Source of the DNA: Desulfobacula toluolica Tol2
Lineage (GTDB): Bacteria; Desulfobacterota; Desulfobacteria; Desulfobacterales; Desulfobacteraceae
Length of the DNA stretch: 64,000 bases
Reading direction: 5' to 3'
Assembly (NCBI RefSeq): GCF_000307105.1
Contig: NC_018645.1
Coordinates: forward strand, 1,252,578-1,316,577
The notes under the pieces were generated by a model. It was not told the origin of the DNA, made no database searches, and saw nothing but the letters and a program-made list of their open reading frames with translations. The translations under genes were made by a program, and so were the position numbers. Below are positions 44,834-53,738 of the stretch, in pieces (within the stretch, counting starts at the first letter, position 1; each line of letters opens with the position of its first letter).

Positions 44834-46825
44834 ATGGGGTTATTTAATTTAGTTTCAGATTTTTCTCCCACAGGCGATCAGCCGGGTGCCATTGAATATC
44901 TTTCAAAGGGTGTTTTGAATAATGAAAAGCATCAGGTATTGTTAGGGGTGACCGGTTCCGGCAAGACATTTACCATGGCAAATATTATCGCAAGTGTTGA
45001 AAAACCAAGCCTGATTATCGCCCCCAACAAAACCCTGGCAGCCCAGTTGTATAACGAATTCAAGGGGCTTTTCCCGGATAATTGTGTGGAATATTTTGTT
45101 TCCTATTATGACTATTATCAGCCGGAAGCTTATCTTCCTTCCAGCGATACCTATATTCAGAAGGATTCATCCATCAATGAGGTTATAGACAAAATGCGGC
45201 ATTCTGCCACACGATCGGTGCTTGCCAGAAAAGACGTGATTGTGGTGGCCAGCGTATCCTGCATTTACGGCCTTGGAGCGCCCGAGGATTACCTGGCTTT
45301 AAGGATTACACTGGATGTTGATCAGGAAATTTCACGGGAAAAGGTATTGGAGGAATTTGTTAATATCCAGTATACCCGCAATGATACCGATTTTCATCGC
45401 GGGGTGTTCAGGGTCAGGGGAGACAGGGTTGAAATTTTTCCCGCTTATGAAGAAGAAAAAGCAGTGCGGATTGATTTTTTCGGGGATACAATTGAAGGCA
45501 TTTGTGAAATTGATCCCTTAAAAGGAGATGTACTCAAGCGTTTTGACCAGATGGTTATTTATCCGGCCTCCCATTATGTCACCAAGCAGCAGACGCGTCA
45601 AAGGGCCATGAAAGGCATTGTTGAAGAGTTGAAAATGAGGCTTGAGTATTTTTACAGTAACAACAAGCTTGTGGAAGCCCAGCGCCTTGATGAAAGAACC
45701 CGGTATGATCTGGAAATGCTCAATGAAATAGGCTATTGCAACGGAATTGAAAATTATTCCAGGCACCTGACCGGGCGTAAATCAGGAGAGCCGCCGCCAA
45801 CACTTCTGGATTATATGGATGAGGACTTTTTGCTTTTTTTTGATGAAAGCCATATCTCTGTTTCACAGTTAGGTGCCATGTACAAGGCTGACCGGTCAAG
45901 AAAAACAACCCTTGTGGAACACGGATTTCGCCTGCCGTCAGCCATAGACAACCGTCCACTTAAATTTGAAGAATTCAGACAAAAAAGTCCCCAGGTGATT
46001 TATGTGTCTGCCACACCTGCAGACTATGAGATGGAAAAGGCAATGGGAATGGTGGCCGAACAGATTGTACGGCCAACAGGACTGCTTGACCCTGAGGTTG
46101 AAATCAGGGATGCTGAAACTCAGGTGGATGATCTTTATGAAGAGATCATGAAACGTGTTGAAGCCGAAGAACGGGTTCTTGTAACCACTTTGACCAAGAG
46201 AATGGCGGAAGATCTGACCGATTATTATGCAGATCTGGGGATAAAGGTAAAGTATCTTCATTCAGATATCGCTACAATGGAACGAATTGATATCATACAG
46301 GATCTTCGCAGAGGATTGTTTGATGTGCTTATAGGAATCAATCTTCTCAGGGAGGGGCTTGATATCCCGGAAGTCACACTTGTGGCCATACTTGATGCGG
46401 ACAAAGAAGGCTTTTTAAGGTCTTACAGGTCCTTTATCCAGATTTTCGGACGGGCTGCCAGAAATGTTTACGGAAGGGTTATCATGTATGCCCAAAAAAA
46501 GACCGCGTCCATGAACAGAGCCATTTCAGAGACCCGGCGGCGGCAAAAAATTCAAAAAGCATATAACGAAAAGCACCATATTGTGCCCACAACCATCAAA
46601 AAACAACTAAATTCAGCTGATTATTCTGCCAGGGCCAGGGTGACTGTTCTTGAAGGGTCTGTAAACGAAGACATTAAAGCATATGAGGCAGGAGAATTGA
46701 ATTTGGAGGATATTGTCAAAGATCTGGAATATAAAATGAAACTGGCGGCTGAAAACCTTGAGTTTGAAAAAGCTGCAGAGTACAGGGATAAAATCAAGGA
46801 ATTGATGGAGATACAACGATTTTAA
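44834..46825 (+). CDS. uvrB: Excinuclease ABC subunit B
   Basis: UvrB is the damage-verifying helicase of nucleotide excision repair. P-loop [11 protein letters not shown] (residues ~36-46), the beta-hairpin segment [18 protein letters not shown] (~91-108), helicase motifs [11 protein letters not shown] and [10 protein letters not shown], and the C-terminal UVR motif binding UvrC (last ~35 residues) are all present. The 663-residue length is normal. uvrC follows after 5 nt. A TTTGT/ACAAA dyad overlaps the leader just before the ATG, but I cannot tie it to LexA. Confidence 0.97.
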   Translation: MGLFNLVSDFSPTGDQPGAIEYLSKGVLNNEKHQVLLGVTGSGKTFTMANIIASVEKPSLIIAPNKTLAAQLYNEFKGLFPDNCVEYFVSYYDYYQPEAYLPSSDTYIQKDSSINEVIDKMRHSATRSVLARKDVIVVASVSCIYGLGAPEDYLALRITLDVDQEISREKVLEEFVNIQYTRNDTDFHRGVFRVRGDRVEIFPAYEEEKAVRIDFFGDTIEGICEIDPLKGDVLKRFDQMVIYPASHYVTKQQTRQRAMKGIVEELKMRLEYFYSNNKLVEAQRLDERTRYDLEMLNEIGYCNGIENYSRHLTGRKSGEPPPTLLDYMDEDFLLFFDESHISVSQLGAMYKADRSRKTTLVEHGFRLPSAIDNRPLKFEEFRQKSPQVIYVSATPADYEMEKAMGMVAEQIVRPTGLLDPEVEIRDAETQVDDLYEEIMKRVEAEERVLVTTLTKRMAEDLTDYYADLGIKVKYLHSDIATMERIDIIQDLRRGLFDVLIGINLLREGLDIPEVTLVAILDADKEGFLRSYRSFIQIFGRAARNVYGRVIMYAQKKTASMNRAISETRRRQKIQKAYNEKHHIVPTTIKKQLNSADYSARARVTVLEGSVNEDIKAYEAGELNLEDIVKDLEYKMKLAAENLEFEKAAEYRDKIKELMEIQRF

Positions 46826-46830
46826 ATTCC

Positions 46831-48654
46831 ATGACATCTGCAATACTGGAAAAATACCGGCAAGCCCCTCATCTACCCGGCGTTTATCTTATGAAGGATG
46901 TCAAGGGTAAAATTATTTATGTGGGCAAGGCCAAGGATCTGAAAAAGCGGCTGTCATCGTATTTTGTAAAAAAAAATAATCATGATGCAAAAACAATGGC
47001 ACTTCTTGAAATGATCAAGGATTTTGAAATTATTATCACCTCTTCGGATCATGAAGCTTTTATCCTTGAATCAAACCTGATCAAAGAATACAATCCAAAA
47101 TATAATGTGATTCTCAAGGATGGGAAAAATTATCCATTGCTTTGCATTAACATGAATGAGATGTATCCGGCCATTCAAAAGGTCAGAAAAATAAAGGATG
47201 ACAAGGCTTTGTATTTTGGTCCTTATTCATCCGGTCGCAGCGTGAACAAGACTCTGAATCAGATTCAAAAAATATTTAAGCTTAGAAAATGCAGAAACAC
47301 CCAGTTTAAAAACCGGTCCCGGCCTTGCCTTAATTTTCAGATCAAGGCCTGCTTAGGGGTTTGCTGTAATGATATTTCTTCTGTGGAATATAAAAAACAT
47401 GTGTGGGATGCAATCCTTTTTTTAAAGGGAAGATCAAAGCAGGTGGTAAAAAAACTCAAAAAGCGTATGATAGAGCATTCTGCATCCCTGGAGTATGAAA
47501 AAGCAGCACAGATAAGGGACTCTATCATTGCCATTGAAAACATCATGGAAAAACAGGTGGTGGTAAGCCCTGACATGCAAGATCGTGATGTACTTGCCTT
47601 TGCTGCAGCCAGGGGCAGGGCGGTTATAACCGTAATGCAGGTTAGATCAGGGCTTTTGATTGATAACGCCCATTATCCTTTTGACCTGGGGTTTAAAGAG
47701 CCCCATGAGATATTGTCCGCATTTATGGTGCAATATTATAGAAATACTGGTTTTTTACCATCGTTTATCCTGTTGAATCAGGCTATTGAAAACAAGGCTT
47801 TGCTGGAGGACAGGTTTTCTGAAAAAAAAGGGAAAAAGGTGGGCATCCATGTCCCTGTTAGGGGGGAGAAAAAAAAGCTGGTTGAGATGGCCTTTGTCAA
47901 TGCATCCGGAGAACTTGAAAAAAGATTGCTCAAGGAAGAAGAAGAAAGGGCCTCCATTTCCATGCTCAAGGAACTTTTGGGAATGGAAAAACTGCCTTCA
48001 AGAATTGAATGTTTTGATAATTCCAATCTTTCCGGGCAGGACCCTGTGTCTTCCATGGTTGTGTTTAAAGACGGAAGAGCCTTTAAAGACGGGTATCGAA
48101 AATTTATTATCCGGGATTTGGATTTTCAGGATGACTATGCATATATGTTCCAGGTTTTAAAACGGCGGTTTTCACATGATCCTTCTCAAATGCCTTACCC
48201 TGACCTTTTAGTGGTTGACGGGGGCAAAGGTCAGCTTTCAATGGCATTGGCCGTCATAAAAGAATTGAATATTGAAAATAAATTTATGGTGGCAGGGCTT
48301 GCAAAAAAGAATGCACAAAAAGGTGAGGCATTTGATAAGATTTATATTCCGGGGCGATCCAACCCATTAAATACCAGTCAGGCTAAAAAAGCACTGTATC
48401 TGCTGCAGCAGGTCAGGGACGAAGCCCACAGAGTTGCCATTACGTTCCAGAGAAACCGTCGTGAAAAACGGGCAGGACTGTCCGTTCTTGACGGTATCCC
48501 CGGCATAGGGCCTAAGAAAAAGAAGGTTTTGCTGAACCATTTCAAGGGGCTTGTTCGGATGAAGGCAGCTACTGTTGATGAGATTGCCGCACTTCCCGGA
48601 ATGAATAAATCCCTGGCGGAAAACCTTATACATGCGCTTAATCAAAACAACTGA
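46831..48654 (+). CDS. uvrC: Excinuclease ABC subunit C
   Basis: UvrC makes both incisions in nucleotide excision repair. The N-terminal GIY-YIG nuclease shows LPGVYLMKDVKGKIIYVGKA (residues ~11-30). The UVR motif is near 205-235, the RNase H-like nuclease has ECFDNSNLSGQDPVSSMV and LLVVDGGKGQLSMAL, and two helix-hairpin-helix motifs end the protein (LDGIPGIGPKKKKVLLNHF). The 607-residue length is normal. It is coupled to uvrB. Confidence 0.97.
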   Translation: MTSAILEKYRQAPHLPGVYLMKDVKGKIIYVGKAKDLKKRLSSYFVKKNNHDAKTMALLEMIKDFEIIITSSDHEAFILESNLIKEYNPKYNVILKDGKNYPLLCINMNEMYPAIQKVRKIKDDKALYFGPYSSGRSVNKTLNQIQKIFKLRKCRNTQFKNRSRPCLNFQIKACLGVCCNDISSVEYKKHVWDAILFLKGRSKQVVKKLKKRMIEHSASLEYEKAAQIRDSIIAIENIMEKQVVVSPDMQDRDVLAFAAARGRAVITVMQVRSGLLIDNAHYPFDLGFKEPHEILSAFMVQYYRNTGFLPSFILLNQAIENKALLEDRFSEKKGKKVGIHVPVRGEKKKLVEMAFVNASGELEKRLLKEEEERASISMLKELLGMEKLPSRIECFDNSNLSGQDPVSSMVVFKDGRAFKDGYRKFIIRDLDFQDDYAYMFQVLKRRFSHDPSQMPYPDLLVVDGGKGQLSMALAVIKELNIENKFMVAGLAKKNAQKGEAFDKIYIPGRSNPLNTSQAKKALYLLQQVRDEAHRVAITFQRNRREKRAGLSVLDGIPGIGPKKKKVLLNHFKGLVRMKAATVDEIAALPGMNKSLAENLIHALNQNN

Positions 48655-48692
48655 AGCAAGTATCCGGCAATCTCGCCATAAATACCGTGTTT

Positions 48693-48726
48693 GTTAAAAA
48701 AAACAACTTTCATTGTTTTTTTTAAC
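48693..48726. repeat. Perfect 14-bp AT-rich inverted repeat between uvrC and rpsA
   Basis: GTTAAAAAAAACAA (48693-48706) and TTGTTTTTTTTAAC (48713-48726) flank a 6-base loop; outer GTGT and ACAC extend the pairing past a short internal loop. The T8 run lies in the 3' arm, so it might end uvrBC transcription, but a stem of mostly A-T pairs is atypical for a terminator. Confidence 0.5.
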
Positions 48727-48795
48727 TTTACACTTTGACCGGTAACGTATAGTACAGAATGCAAGAAAGAAAAATAAGTCTTCAGGAGAATAAAA

Positions 48796-50265
48796 ATGAC
48801 AGATCCGATTGATGATAATGCCAATGATAATAAGGGTGATAACACCGATGAAATGAGCTTTGCCGAACTTTTTGAATCATATGATACAAAAATAGGCCGT
48901 GAGCTGAGTCAGGGAGATATGGTTGAAGGAGAGATCATTTCCATTGGCAGCACAAATGTCTATGTTGATACTGGAACCAAAAGTGATGGTGTTGTGGCAA
49001 AAATTGAACTTTTGGATGAAAATGGAGAATTTGTATATAAAGCCGGTGACAAGCTAAAGCTTTATGTGGTCTCATTAAGTGAGAGTGAAGTCATATTGTC
49101 CAAGGCGCTTTCAGGTGCCGGTAAAGCCGCTATGCTTCAGGACGCATCCCAGGACGGAACTCCTGTGGAAGGAAAGGTTACCGAGGTTATTAAAGGTGGT
49201 TTCAGTGTGGATATCATGGGCAAGAGAGCCTTTTGCCCCGTCAGCCAGATGGATGTTAAATATGTGGAAAACCAGGAAGAATATATTGGGCAGACTCATC
49301 ATTTTTTAATTACCCGGTATGAGGAAAACGGAAGAAATATTGTTGTGTCACGCCGGGAATTGCTCAACGAAGAAATCAAAGAAAAACAAAAAATTTACTT
49401 TGAAAAAGTAAAAGAAGGGGATCTGGTTCAGGGTACGGTCACCAAGCTGATGTCTTATGGTGCATTTATTGAACTTATTCCGGGTGTTGAAGGGATGGCA
49501 CATATTTCAGAGTTGTCCTGGTCCCGTATTGAAAAACCCGAAGAGGTGCTTCAGCCGGGTGATGTGGTTACGGTAAAATTATTAAAAATAGAGTCTGCAA
49601 AAGAATCGGATAACCTGAAAATTTCCCTGTCAATGAAACAGACCTCCGCCAATCCCTGGGACAGCATGGAAAGTTCTTTTAATACCGGAGATCAAGTGAC
49701 CGGAAAAGTTGTCAGGCTGACCTCTTTTGGGGCATTTGTGGAAATTGTGCCGGGTGTGGACGGTCTGGTTCATATCAGTGAAATGAGTCATACCAGAAGA
49801 ATTCTCAAGCCTGACGATGTGGTACAGGTGGGAGAACAGGTCCAGGTTGTGATCAAATCCATTGATATGGACAGTAAAAGAATTTCCTTGAGTATCAAGG
49901 ATGCTCTGGGAGATCCATGGACAGGGGCTGCTGCCAAATATGAAATCAATTCAATTGTAGAAGGCCGCCTGGAAAAAAAAGAAAATTTCGGTCTTTTTAT
50001 TAATATTGAACCGGGTGTGACCGGTTTGATGCCGGCATCCAATATCAGTAACGCTGCAAATTCTTCGGATTTTGAAAAATTAAAACCCGGAGATTCGGTC
50101 CAGGTTATGATTCAGGCGGTTGATGAGGAAAACAGAAGACTTACTTTGACATCACCTGATCAAAAAGACGGTGACAATTGGAAACAATTTGCAGGCAGCA
50201 AAAAATCATCGTCCCTTGGAACCATGGAGAGTTTGTTTCGTGAAGCCATGAAAAAGAAAAAATAG
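48796..50265 (+). CDS. rpsA: Ribosomal protein S1-like protein with five S1 domains
   Basis: RNA-binding S1 repeats begin near residues 40, 118, 205, 295 and 382 (GDMVEGEIISIG, GTPVEGKVTEVI, GDLVQGTVTKLM, GDQVTGKVVRLT, NSIVEGRLEKKE). The middle ones are closest to consensus (GAFVEIVPGVDGLVHISEMS). At 489 residues it is one domain shorter than E. coli S1. AGGAG precedes ATG 48796. It is likely the S1 that helps ribosomes load mRNA, though another S1 gene elsewhere cannot be excluded. Confidence 0.85.
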   Translation: MTDPIDDNANDNKGDNTDEMSFAELFESYDTKIGRELSQGDMVEGEIISIGSTNVYVDTGTKSDGVVAKIELLDENGEFVYKAGDKLKLYVVSLSESEVILSKALSGAGKAAMLQDASQDGTPVEGKVTEVIKGGFSVDIMGKRAFCPVSQMDVKYVENQEEYIGQTHHFLITRYEENGRNIVVSRRELLNEEIKEKQKIYFEKVKEGDLVQGTVTKLMSYGAFIELIPGVEGMAHISELSWSRIEKPEEVLQPGDVVTVKLLKIESAKESDNLKISLSMKQTSANPWDSMESSFNTGDQVTGKVVRLTSFGAFVEIVPGVDGLVHISEMSHTRRILKPDDVVQVGEQVQVVIKSIDMDSKRISLSIKDALGDPWTGAAAKYEINSIVEGRLEKKENFGLFINIEPGVTGLMPASNISNAANSSDFEKLKPGDSVQVMIQAVDEENRRLTLTSPDQKDGDNWKQFAGSKKSSSLGTMESLFREAMKKKK

Positions 50266-50279
50266 GCCTGGGTCTTTTA

Positions 50280-51173
50280 TCAGGAATATTGTTGAATAAA
50301 AGCACCTGTTTTTTGAATCGCCTGTCTTCCCTCGGAAAGATATTTGGCAAAATAGTGCCACACATGAAACATATCTTCCCAGATCTCCAGTTTGACTGTT
50401 GCACCTGATGCTTTTAGTTTCTGTGCCAGTATTCTGGAGTCGTCAATCAGTATTTCATGTTCTCCTGCCTGGATCAGTATGGGGGTTATTCCTGAAAAAT
50501 TATTGTTAATGGGAGATATCAAGGGATTTGAAAGGTCTTGATCCGTATAAAGACGGGCTGTTTTTTTTAATACGGATTGAGTGAGCATGGGGTCTTTTTC
50601 CTGGTTTTTAATGTGAGACTTGTTTTTACACTCAAGGTCAATCCAGGGAGATATCAATACCGAACATACCGGCAAAGGGGATTTTTCCATGAGCAGGCCT
50701 GACAAAAGAGCAAGTGTTAGGCCTGCACCTGCGGAATCGCCTGCAAGGCTTATCTTATGCGTGTTCCCATAGTTGTCCAGCAGCCATTGATACACGGTTT
50801 TTACATCTTTAAGCCCCTGGGGAAAAGTATGCTCAGGGGCCAGGCGGTAGTTGAAAATTAAAAGTTTTGCACTGCAGGCGGTTGCTATGCGTGATGCAAG
50901 ATCCCTGTGGGAGTTGATGGAGCCGGCAATGTATCCTCCCCCGTGGGTATACATGACAATCCGGTTTTCATGGTGATGCAACGGAATAAGCCATTCAGCG
51001 TCAATGGTTTTGATGCGAACAGGTACACGGTTTACGGATTTGTCCGGTTTGAATGCAATAGCACTTTTTTCAAGAAGCAGCCTGTAGTTGTCAACCCCAA
51101 CCGATTCATAGGTGGGACGTGATCTTAATTGCTTGAAAATGGCTGATAATATGTGTGATGTCCGTTTGTTCAT
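50280..51173 (-). CDS. Hormone-sensitive-lipase-family esterase
   Basis: This 297-residue alpha/beta hydrolase carries the oxyanion-hole motif HGGGYIAGS, the nucleophile motif GDSAGAGLT, a later Asp in the DDSRIL region and His in MFHVWHYF. There is no signal peptide. This is the HSL (family IV) type that acts on short acyl or aryl esters. The gene stands alone on the minus strand, convergent with rpsA (14 nt apart) and divergent from the HAD gene. Confidence 0.88.
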   Translation of the reverse strand: MNKRTSHILSAIFKQLRSRPTYESVGVDNYRLLLEKSAIAFKPDKSVNRVPVRIKTIDAEWLIPLHHHENRIVMYTHGGGYIAGSINSHRDLASRIATACSAKLLIFNYRLAPEHTFPQGLKDVKTVYQWLLDNYGNTHKISLAGDSAGAGLTLALLSGLLMEKSPLPVCSVLISPWIDLECKNKSHIKNQEKDPMLTQSVLKKTARLYTDQDLSNPLISPINNNFSGITPILIQAGEHEILIDDSRILAQKLKASGATVKLEIWEDMFHVWHYFAKYLSEGRQAIQKTGAFIQQYS

Positions 51174-51272
51174 AATGTACCCCCATGTTTTTAACTGGTG
51201 TAAAAAAACATAAAAAAAGAGGTATCACAGTTTGCTGGAAAACCAAATGTTTTTTATAAAAAGGAGACTGAT

Positions 51273-52139
51273 TTGAAATCTGTCCCCAAAGTAAAACAGC
51301 TGTTTGTTACGGATTTTGATGGAACCTTGTTAAAAGACGACAAAACCATTTCACATGAAGATTTTACAACGCTTGAAAAGCTCAGGCAAAAAAAAGTGGT
51401 GACTGCCATTGCCACCGGCCGGTCTCTGGGTTCATTTATGAAAGCTTTGACGGCTATCGGTATGGATAGCGAAGACCGATTTTTGCCAGTTGATTATGTT
51501 ATCTTCTCAACCGGTGCCGGAATAATGCAATTTCCAAGCTGCAAGATAATCTGGCAACGGTCTTTGTCACCGTTGGATGTTAAAAAGATAACCCGTTATT
51601 TTGATCATCAAAAATTTGACTATATGGTGCATCAATCCATACCCGATACAATCCGGTTCCTCTATAAATTTCATGGCAGTCACAATCCTGATTTTCATGC
51701 CCGGCTTGCGCTTTACAGGGAATATGCCTTTCCTCTGGCAGGAACGGATTTTGATTTTGGAGCAGCCACTGAAGTATTGGCCATTATACCGGGCCAAGCG
51801 GATATGGATGTCATAGAGCTTATAAAAAAAGATTTATCAGAGTTCAGTGTTATTCATGCCACATCTCCTCTTGATCATCAATCTGCATGGATAGAGGTTT
51901 TCCATAGGGATGTATCTAAAGCCAAGGCTGTTTCCCGGCTTGTTTTAAAGCTTGGCATAAGCCGGGAAAATGTTGTTTCAGTGGGAAATGATTATAATGA
52001 TCAGGACCTTCTGGCCTGGTCAGGTATCGGATTTGTTGTGGAAAATGCACCCGGCACTCTTAAACAGCAATATAAGACTGTACCGTCCAATAATCAAAGC
52101 GGCATGACAAGGGCGGCAAGAGAGTCGGGATTGGTGTAG
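51273..52139 (+). CDS. HAD-superfamily Cof-type phosphatase
   Basis: The 288-residue protein begins with the HAD motif I VTDFDGTLLKDDKTIS, has the Cof-type cap (IIB) in the middle, and ends with motif IV SVGNDYNDQDLLAWSGIGFVVENA. Such enzymes dephosphorylate sugar phosphates, FMN or similar small molecules; the substrate here is unknown. The start is TTG 51273 with AAGGAG six bases ahead; no ATG fits. Convergent with the response regulator gene, 14 nt apart. Confidence 0.85.
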   Translation: MKSVPKVKQLFVTDFDGTLLKDDKTISHEDFTTLEKLRQKKVVTAIATGRSLGSFMKALTAIGMDSEDRFLPVDYVIFSTGAGIMQFPSCKIIWQRSLSPLDVKKITRYFDHQKFDYMVHQSIPDTIRFLYKFHGSHNPDFHARLALYREYAFPLAGTDFDFGAATEVLAIIPGQADMDVIELIKKDLSEFSVIHATSPLDHQSAWIEVFHRDVSKAKAVSRLVLKLGISRENVVSVGNDYNDQDLLAWSGIGFVVENAPGTLKQQYKTVPSNNQSGMTRAARESGLV

Positions 52140-52153
52140 CCGGTTCAAATCAT

Positions 52154-52582
52154 TTACCAACCCTTGCTTCCCATAATGTCCTTGATTCGTTCTTCGGATT
52201 CTTTTTCAACGATAATCATTTTTTTTGCCTGGGCCTTGTGAATTTTTTCTGCCAGTACTGACAGATCAGTCGGTTTTTCCAACAGATCCATAGCCCCTAG
52301 CTTCATGGCTTCAATTCCCTTTTCCAGAGTGGCGTGTGCCGTCAGTAAGATAACCTGAATTTCCGGTCTTTTGGCTTTTAATATTTTTAACGTTTCCAAT
52401 CCATCCATTTCAGGCATTTGAAGGTCTAAAACAACAGCATCAAATGACTTTTCTTCCACAAGATGCAATGCTTTTGAAGGTGATGTCTCTGCTGTGACAT
52501 CCATTCCTCTTACCCGCATCCGTTCTCCTAATGAGTCGATGAAATCTTGTTCGTCATCAATGATCAATACTTTTTCTTTCAT
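52154..52582 (-). CDS. Single-domain response regulator (last gene of the SulP operon)
   Basis: A 142-residue receiver with KVLIIDDEQDFI, the phosphoacceptor in AVVLDLQMPEMDG and the Lys of EKPTDL. No output domain follows, only a short charged tail (KESEERIKDI). It is the last gene of the minus-strand SulP signalling group, 115 nt after the kinase-like gene. Half of an interspersed repeat lies in that gap. Probably a phosphorelay intermediate or a protein that acts by binding a partner. Confidence 0.88.
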   Translation of the reverse strand: MKEKVLIIDDEQDFIDSLGERMRVRGMDVTAETSPSKALHLVEEKSFDAVVLDLQMPEMDGLETLKILKAKRPEIQVILLTAHATLEKGIEAMKLGAMDLLEKPTDLSVLAEKIHKAQAKKMIIVEKESEERIKDIMGSKGW

Positions 52583-52651
52583 GGCGATTCTCCTTTTTTA
52601 GAACAATTATATCAAGTTATTTAACATTATTTCCAGATTTTGTTTTTTATA

Positions 52652-52689
52652 TATGAAAGTTTTTAAAAAACCAAACAGTGACTTTCATA
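52652..52689 (+). repeat. Interspersed element, half copy (first hairpin only)
   Basis: TATGAAAGT (52652-52660) and ACTTTCATA (52681-52689) form a perfect 9-bp dyad around the same A-rich loop and ACAGTG word as in the full copies. The linker and GGGCA hairpin are missing. It lies just after the stop of the kinase-like gene at 52698. Confidence 0.6.
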
Positions 52690-52697
52690 ACTGATAT

Positions 52698-53366
52698 TTA
52701 TCCCTGCGTCTTTTTGGCAACTTTTAATATTATCTCATTGTCTGTTTCGCTGAAAATTAGTTGGGCTGAAAGTGTTTTCATTGTTTTTTGGGCGGCTTGT
52801 GAACATAGTATGCTTTCAAATCCTTTTTTGATATTGCCCTGAGAACAAAAGCTGATTTTTAATTCGGAAATTTGATCAACGGGTTTTATTTCCATTGTTT
52901 TGTCAGGCCCTACAGCTGTCATTGTCGAATCCATAATTAGCCACACAAGGTGGAGCAAAAAGAAAAACTGTGTGGAAAGAAAAATTTTATGTTTGGGGAG
53001 AATCAGCTTGATTTCTATCATTCGATTAGAAGCAATTCGTGAGCCAAGCAAAACAGCTAAATTGAGAACCTCCCCAACATCAATTGTTTTTTCCGGTAAA
53101 TCAACACTATGTGAGAATACATTCATTCTTTTGGTGATATCATCAATCCGGTAAATTTGTTTTGTAATTCTATTGGAAATTTGATCAATTTGATTCAGGT
53201 CAAGCTGTCTTCCTGTTTGTACGGCTGCCAATAAATCCTGAAGTAACCCTGCATTTTCATTCATTATTGCAAGACAATTTTTTATTTCATGGGATATGGA
53301 TGCCGTCATATCACCGAAATAACGCAATCCTCCCTGATTGATAATGTCCCATGATTCAGTATTCAT
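52698..53366 (-). CDS. Kinase-like protein with phosphoacceptor His but no clear ATPase domain
   Basis: The 222-residue soluble protein opens with a HisKA-type helix pair: TASISHEIKNCLAIMNENAG (His26) and a second helix ending RITKQIYRIDDITKRM. The rest is the size of an HATPase domain and keeps strands such as IEIKLILPKHKIFLS, but the N-box, G1 and G2 glycines are absent. It therefore looks like a histidine phosphotransfer or adaptor protein derived from a kinase. It overlaps the preceding receiver gene by 4 nt. Confidence 0.65.
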   Translation of the reverse strand: MNTESWDIINQGGLRYFGDMTASISHEIKNCLAIMNENAGLLQDLLAAVQTGRQLDLNQIDQISNRITKQIYRIDDITKRMNVFSHSVDLPEKTIDVGEVLNLAVLLGSRIASNRMIEIKLILPKHKIFLSTQFFFLLHLVWLIMDSTMTAVGPDKTMEIKPVDQISELKISFCSQGNIKKGFESILCSQAAQKTMKTLSAQLIFSETDNEIILKVAKKTQG

Positions 53367-53734
53367 AATTTTCCTTTTTGAGCTAATACTTTATTCATTT
53401 TTTCAACAAGCTGGTCGATTTGAACCGGTTTTACCAGATAAAATTCCTCTCCGGTTTCCGTACACCCGATGTCATAACATTCTTCCGAACCATGGCCGGT
53501 CATGAAAATATATTTCAATTTTGGTGAATACTCCTGCAGTTTTCTTTTGAGTTCAAAACCATCTATCCCTGGCATTTTTACATCCAGTACAGCAATATCA
53601 TAGATTTTTTTTTGAGTCATGACAATGGCATCATCAGGCGTTATTGCCCAATCGGCTTCGATTCCCCGGTAACCCAATCGCTCTGCAAGTGTTGATACCA
53701 GTTCCTTTTCATCATCAACCAAAATTACGCGCAT
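53363..53734 (-). CDS. Single-domain response regulator (REC1 of the SulP operon)
   Basis: A 123-residue CheY-like receiver: MRVILVDDEKELV acidic pair, phosphoacceptor in IAVLDVKMPGIDG, FMTGHGS, and Lys in LVKPVQIDQL. No output domain is attached. It starts 4 nt after the dCache kinase stop and overlaps the next gene by 4 nt, so it is most likely phosphorylated by that kinase. Confidence 0.9.
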   Translation of the reverse strand: MRVILVDDEKELVSTLAERLGYRGIEADWAITPDDAIVMTQKKIYDIAVLDVKMPGIDGFELKRKLQEYSPKLKYIFMTGHGSEECYDIGCTETGEEFYLVKPVQIDQLVEKMNKVLAQKGKL

Positions 53735-53738
53735 GCTA

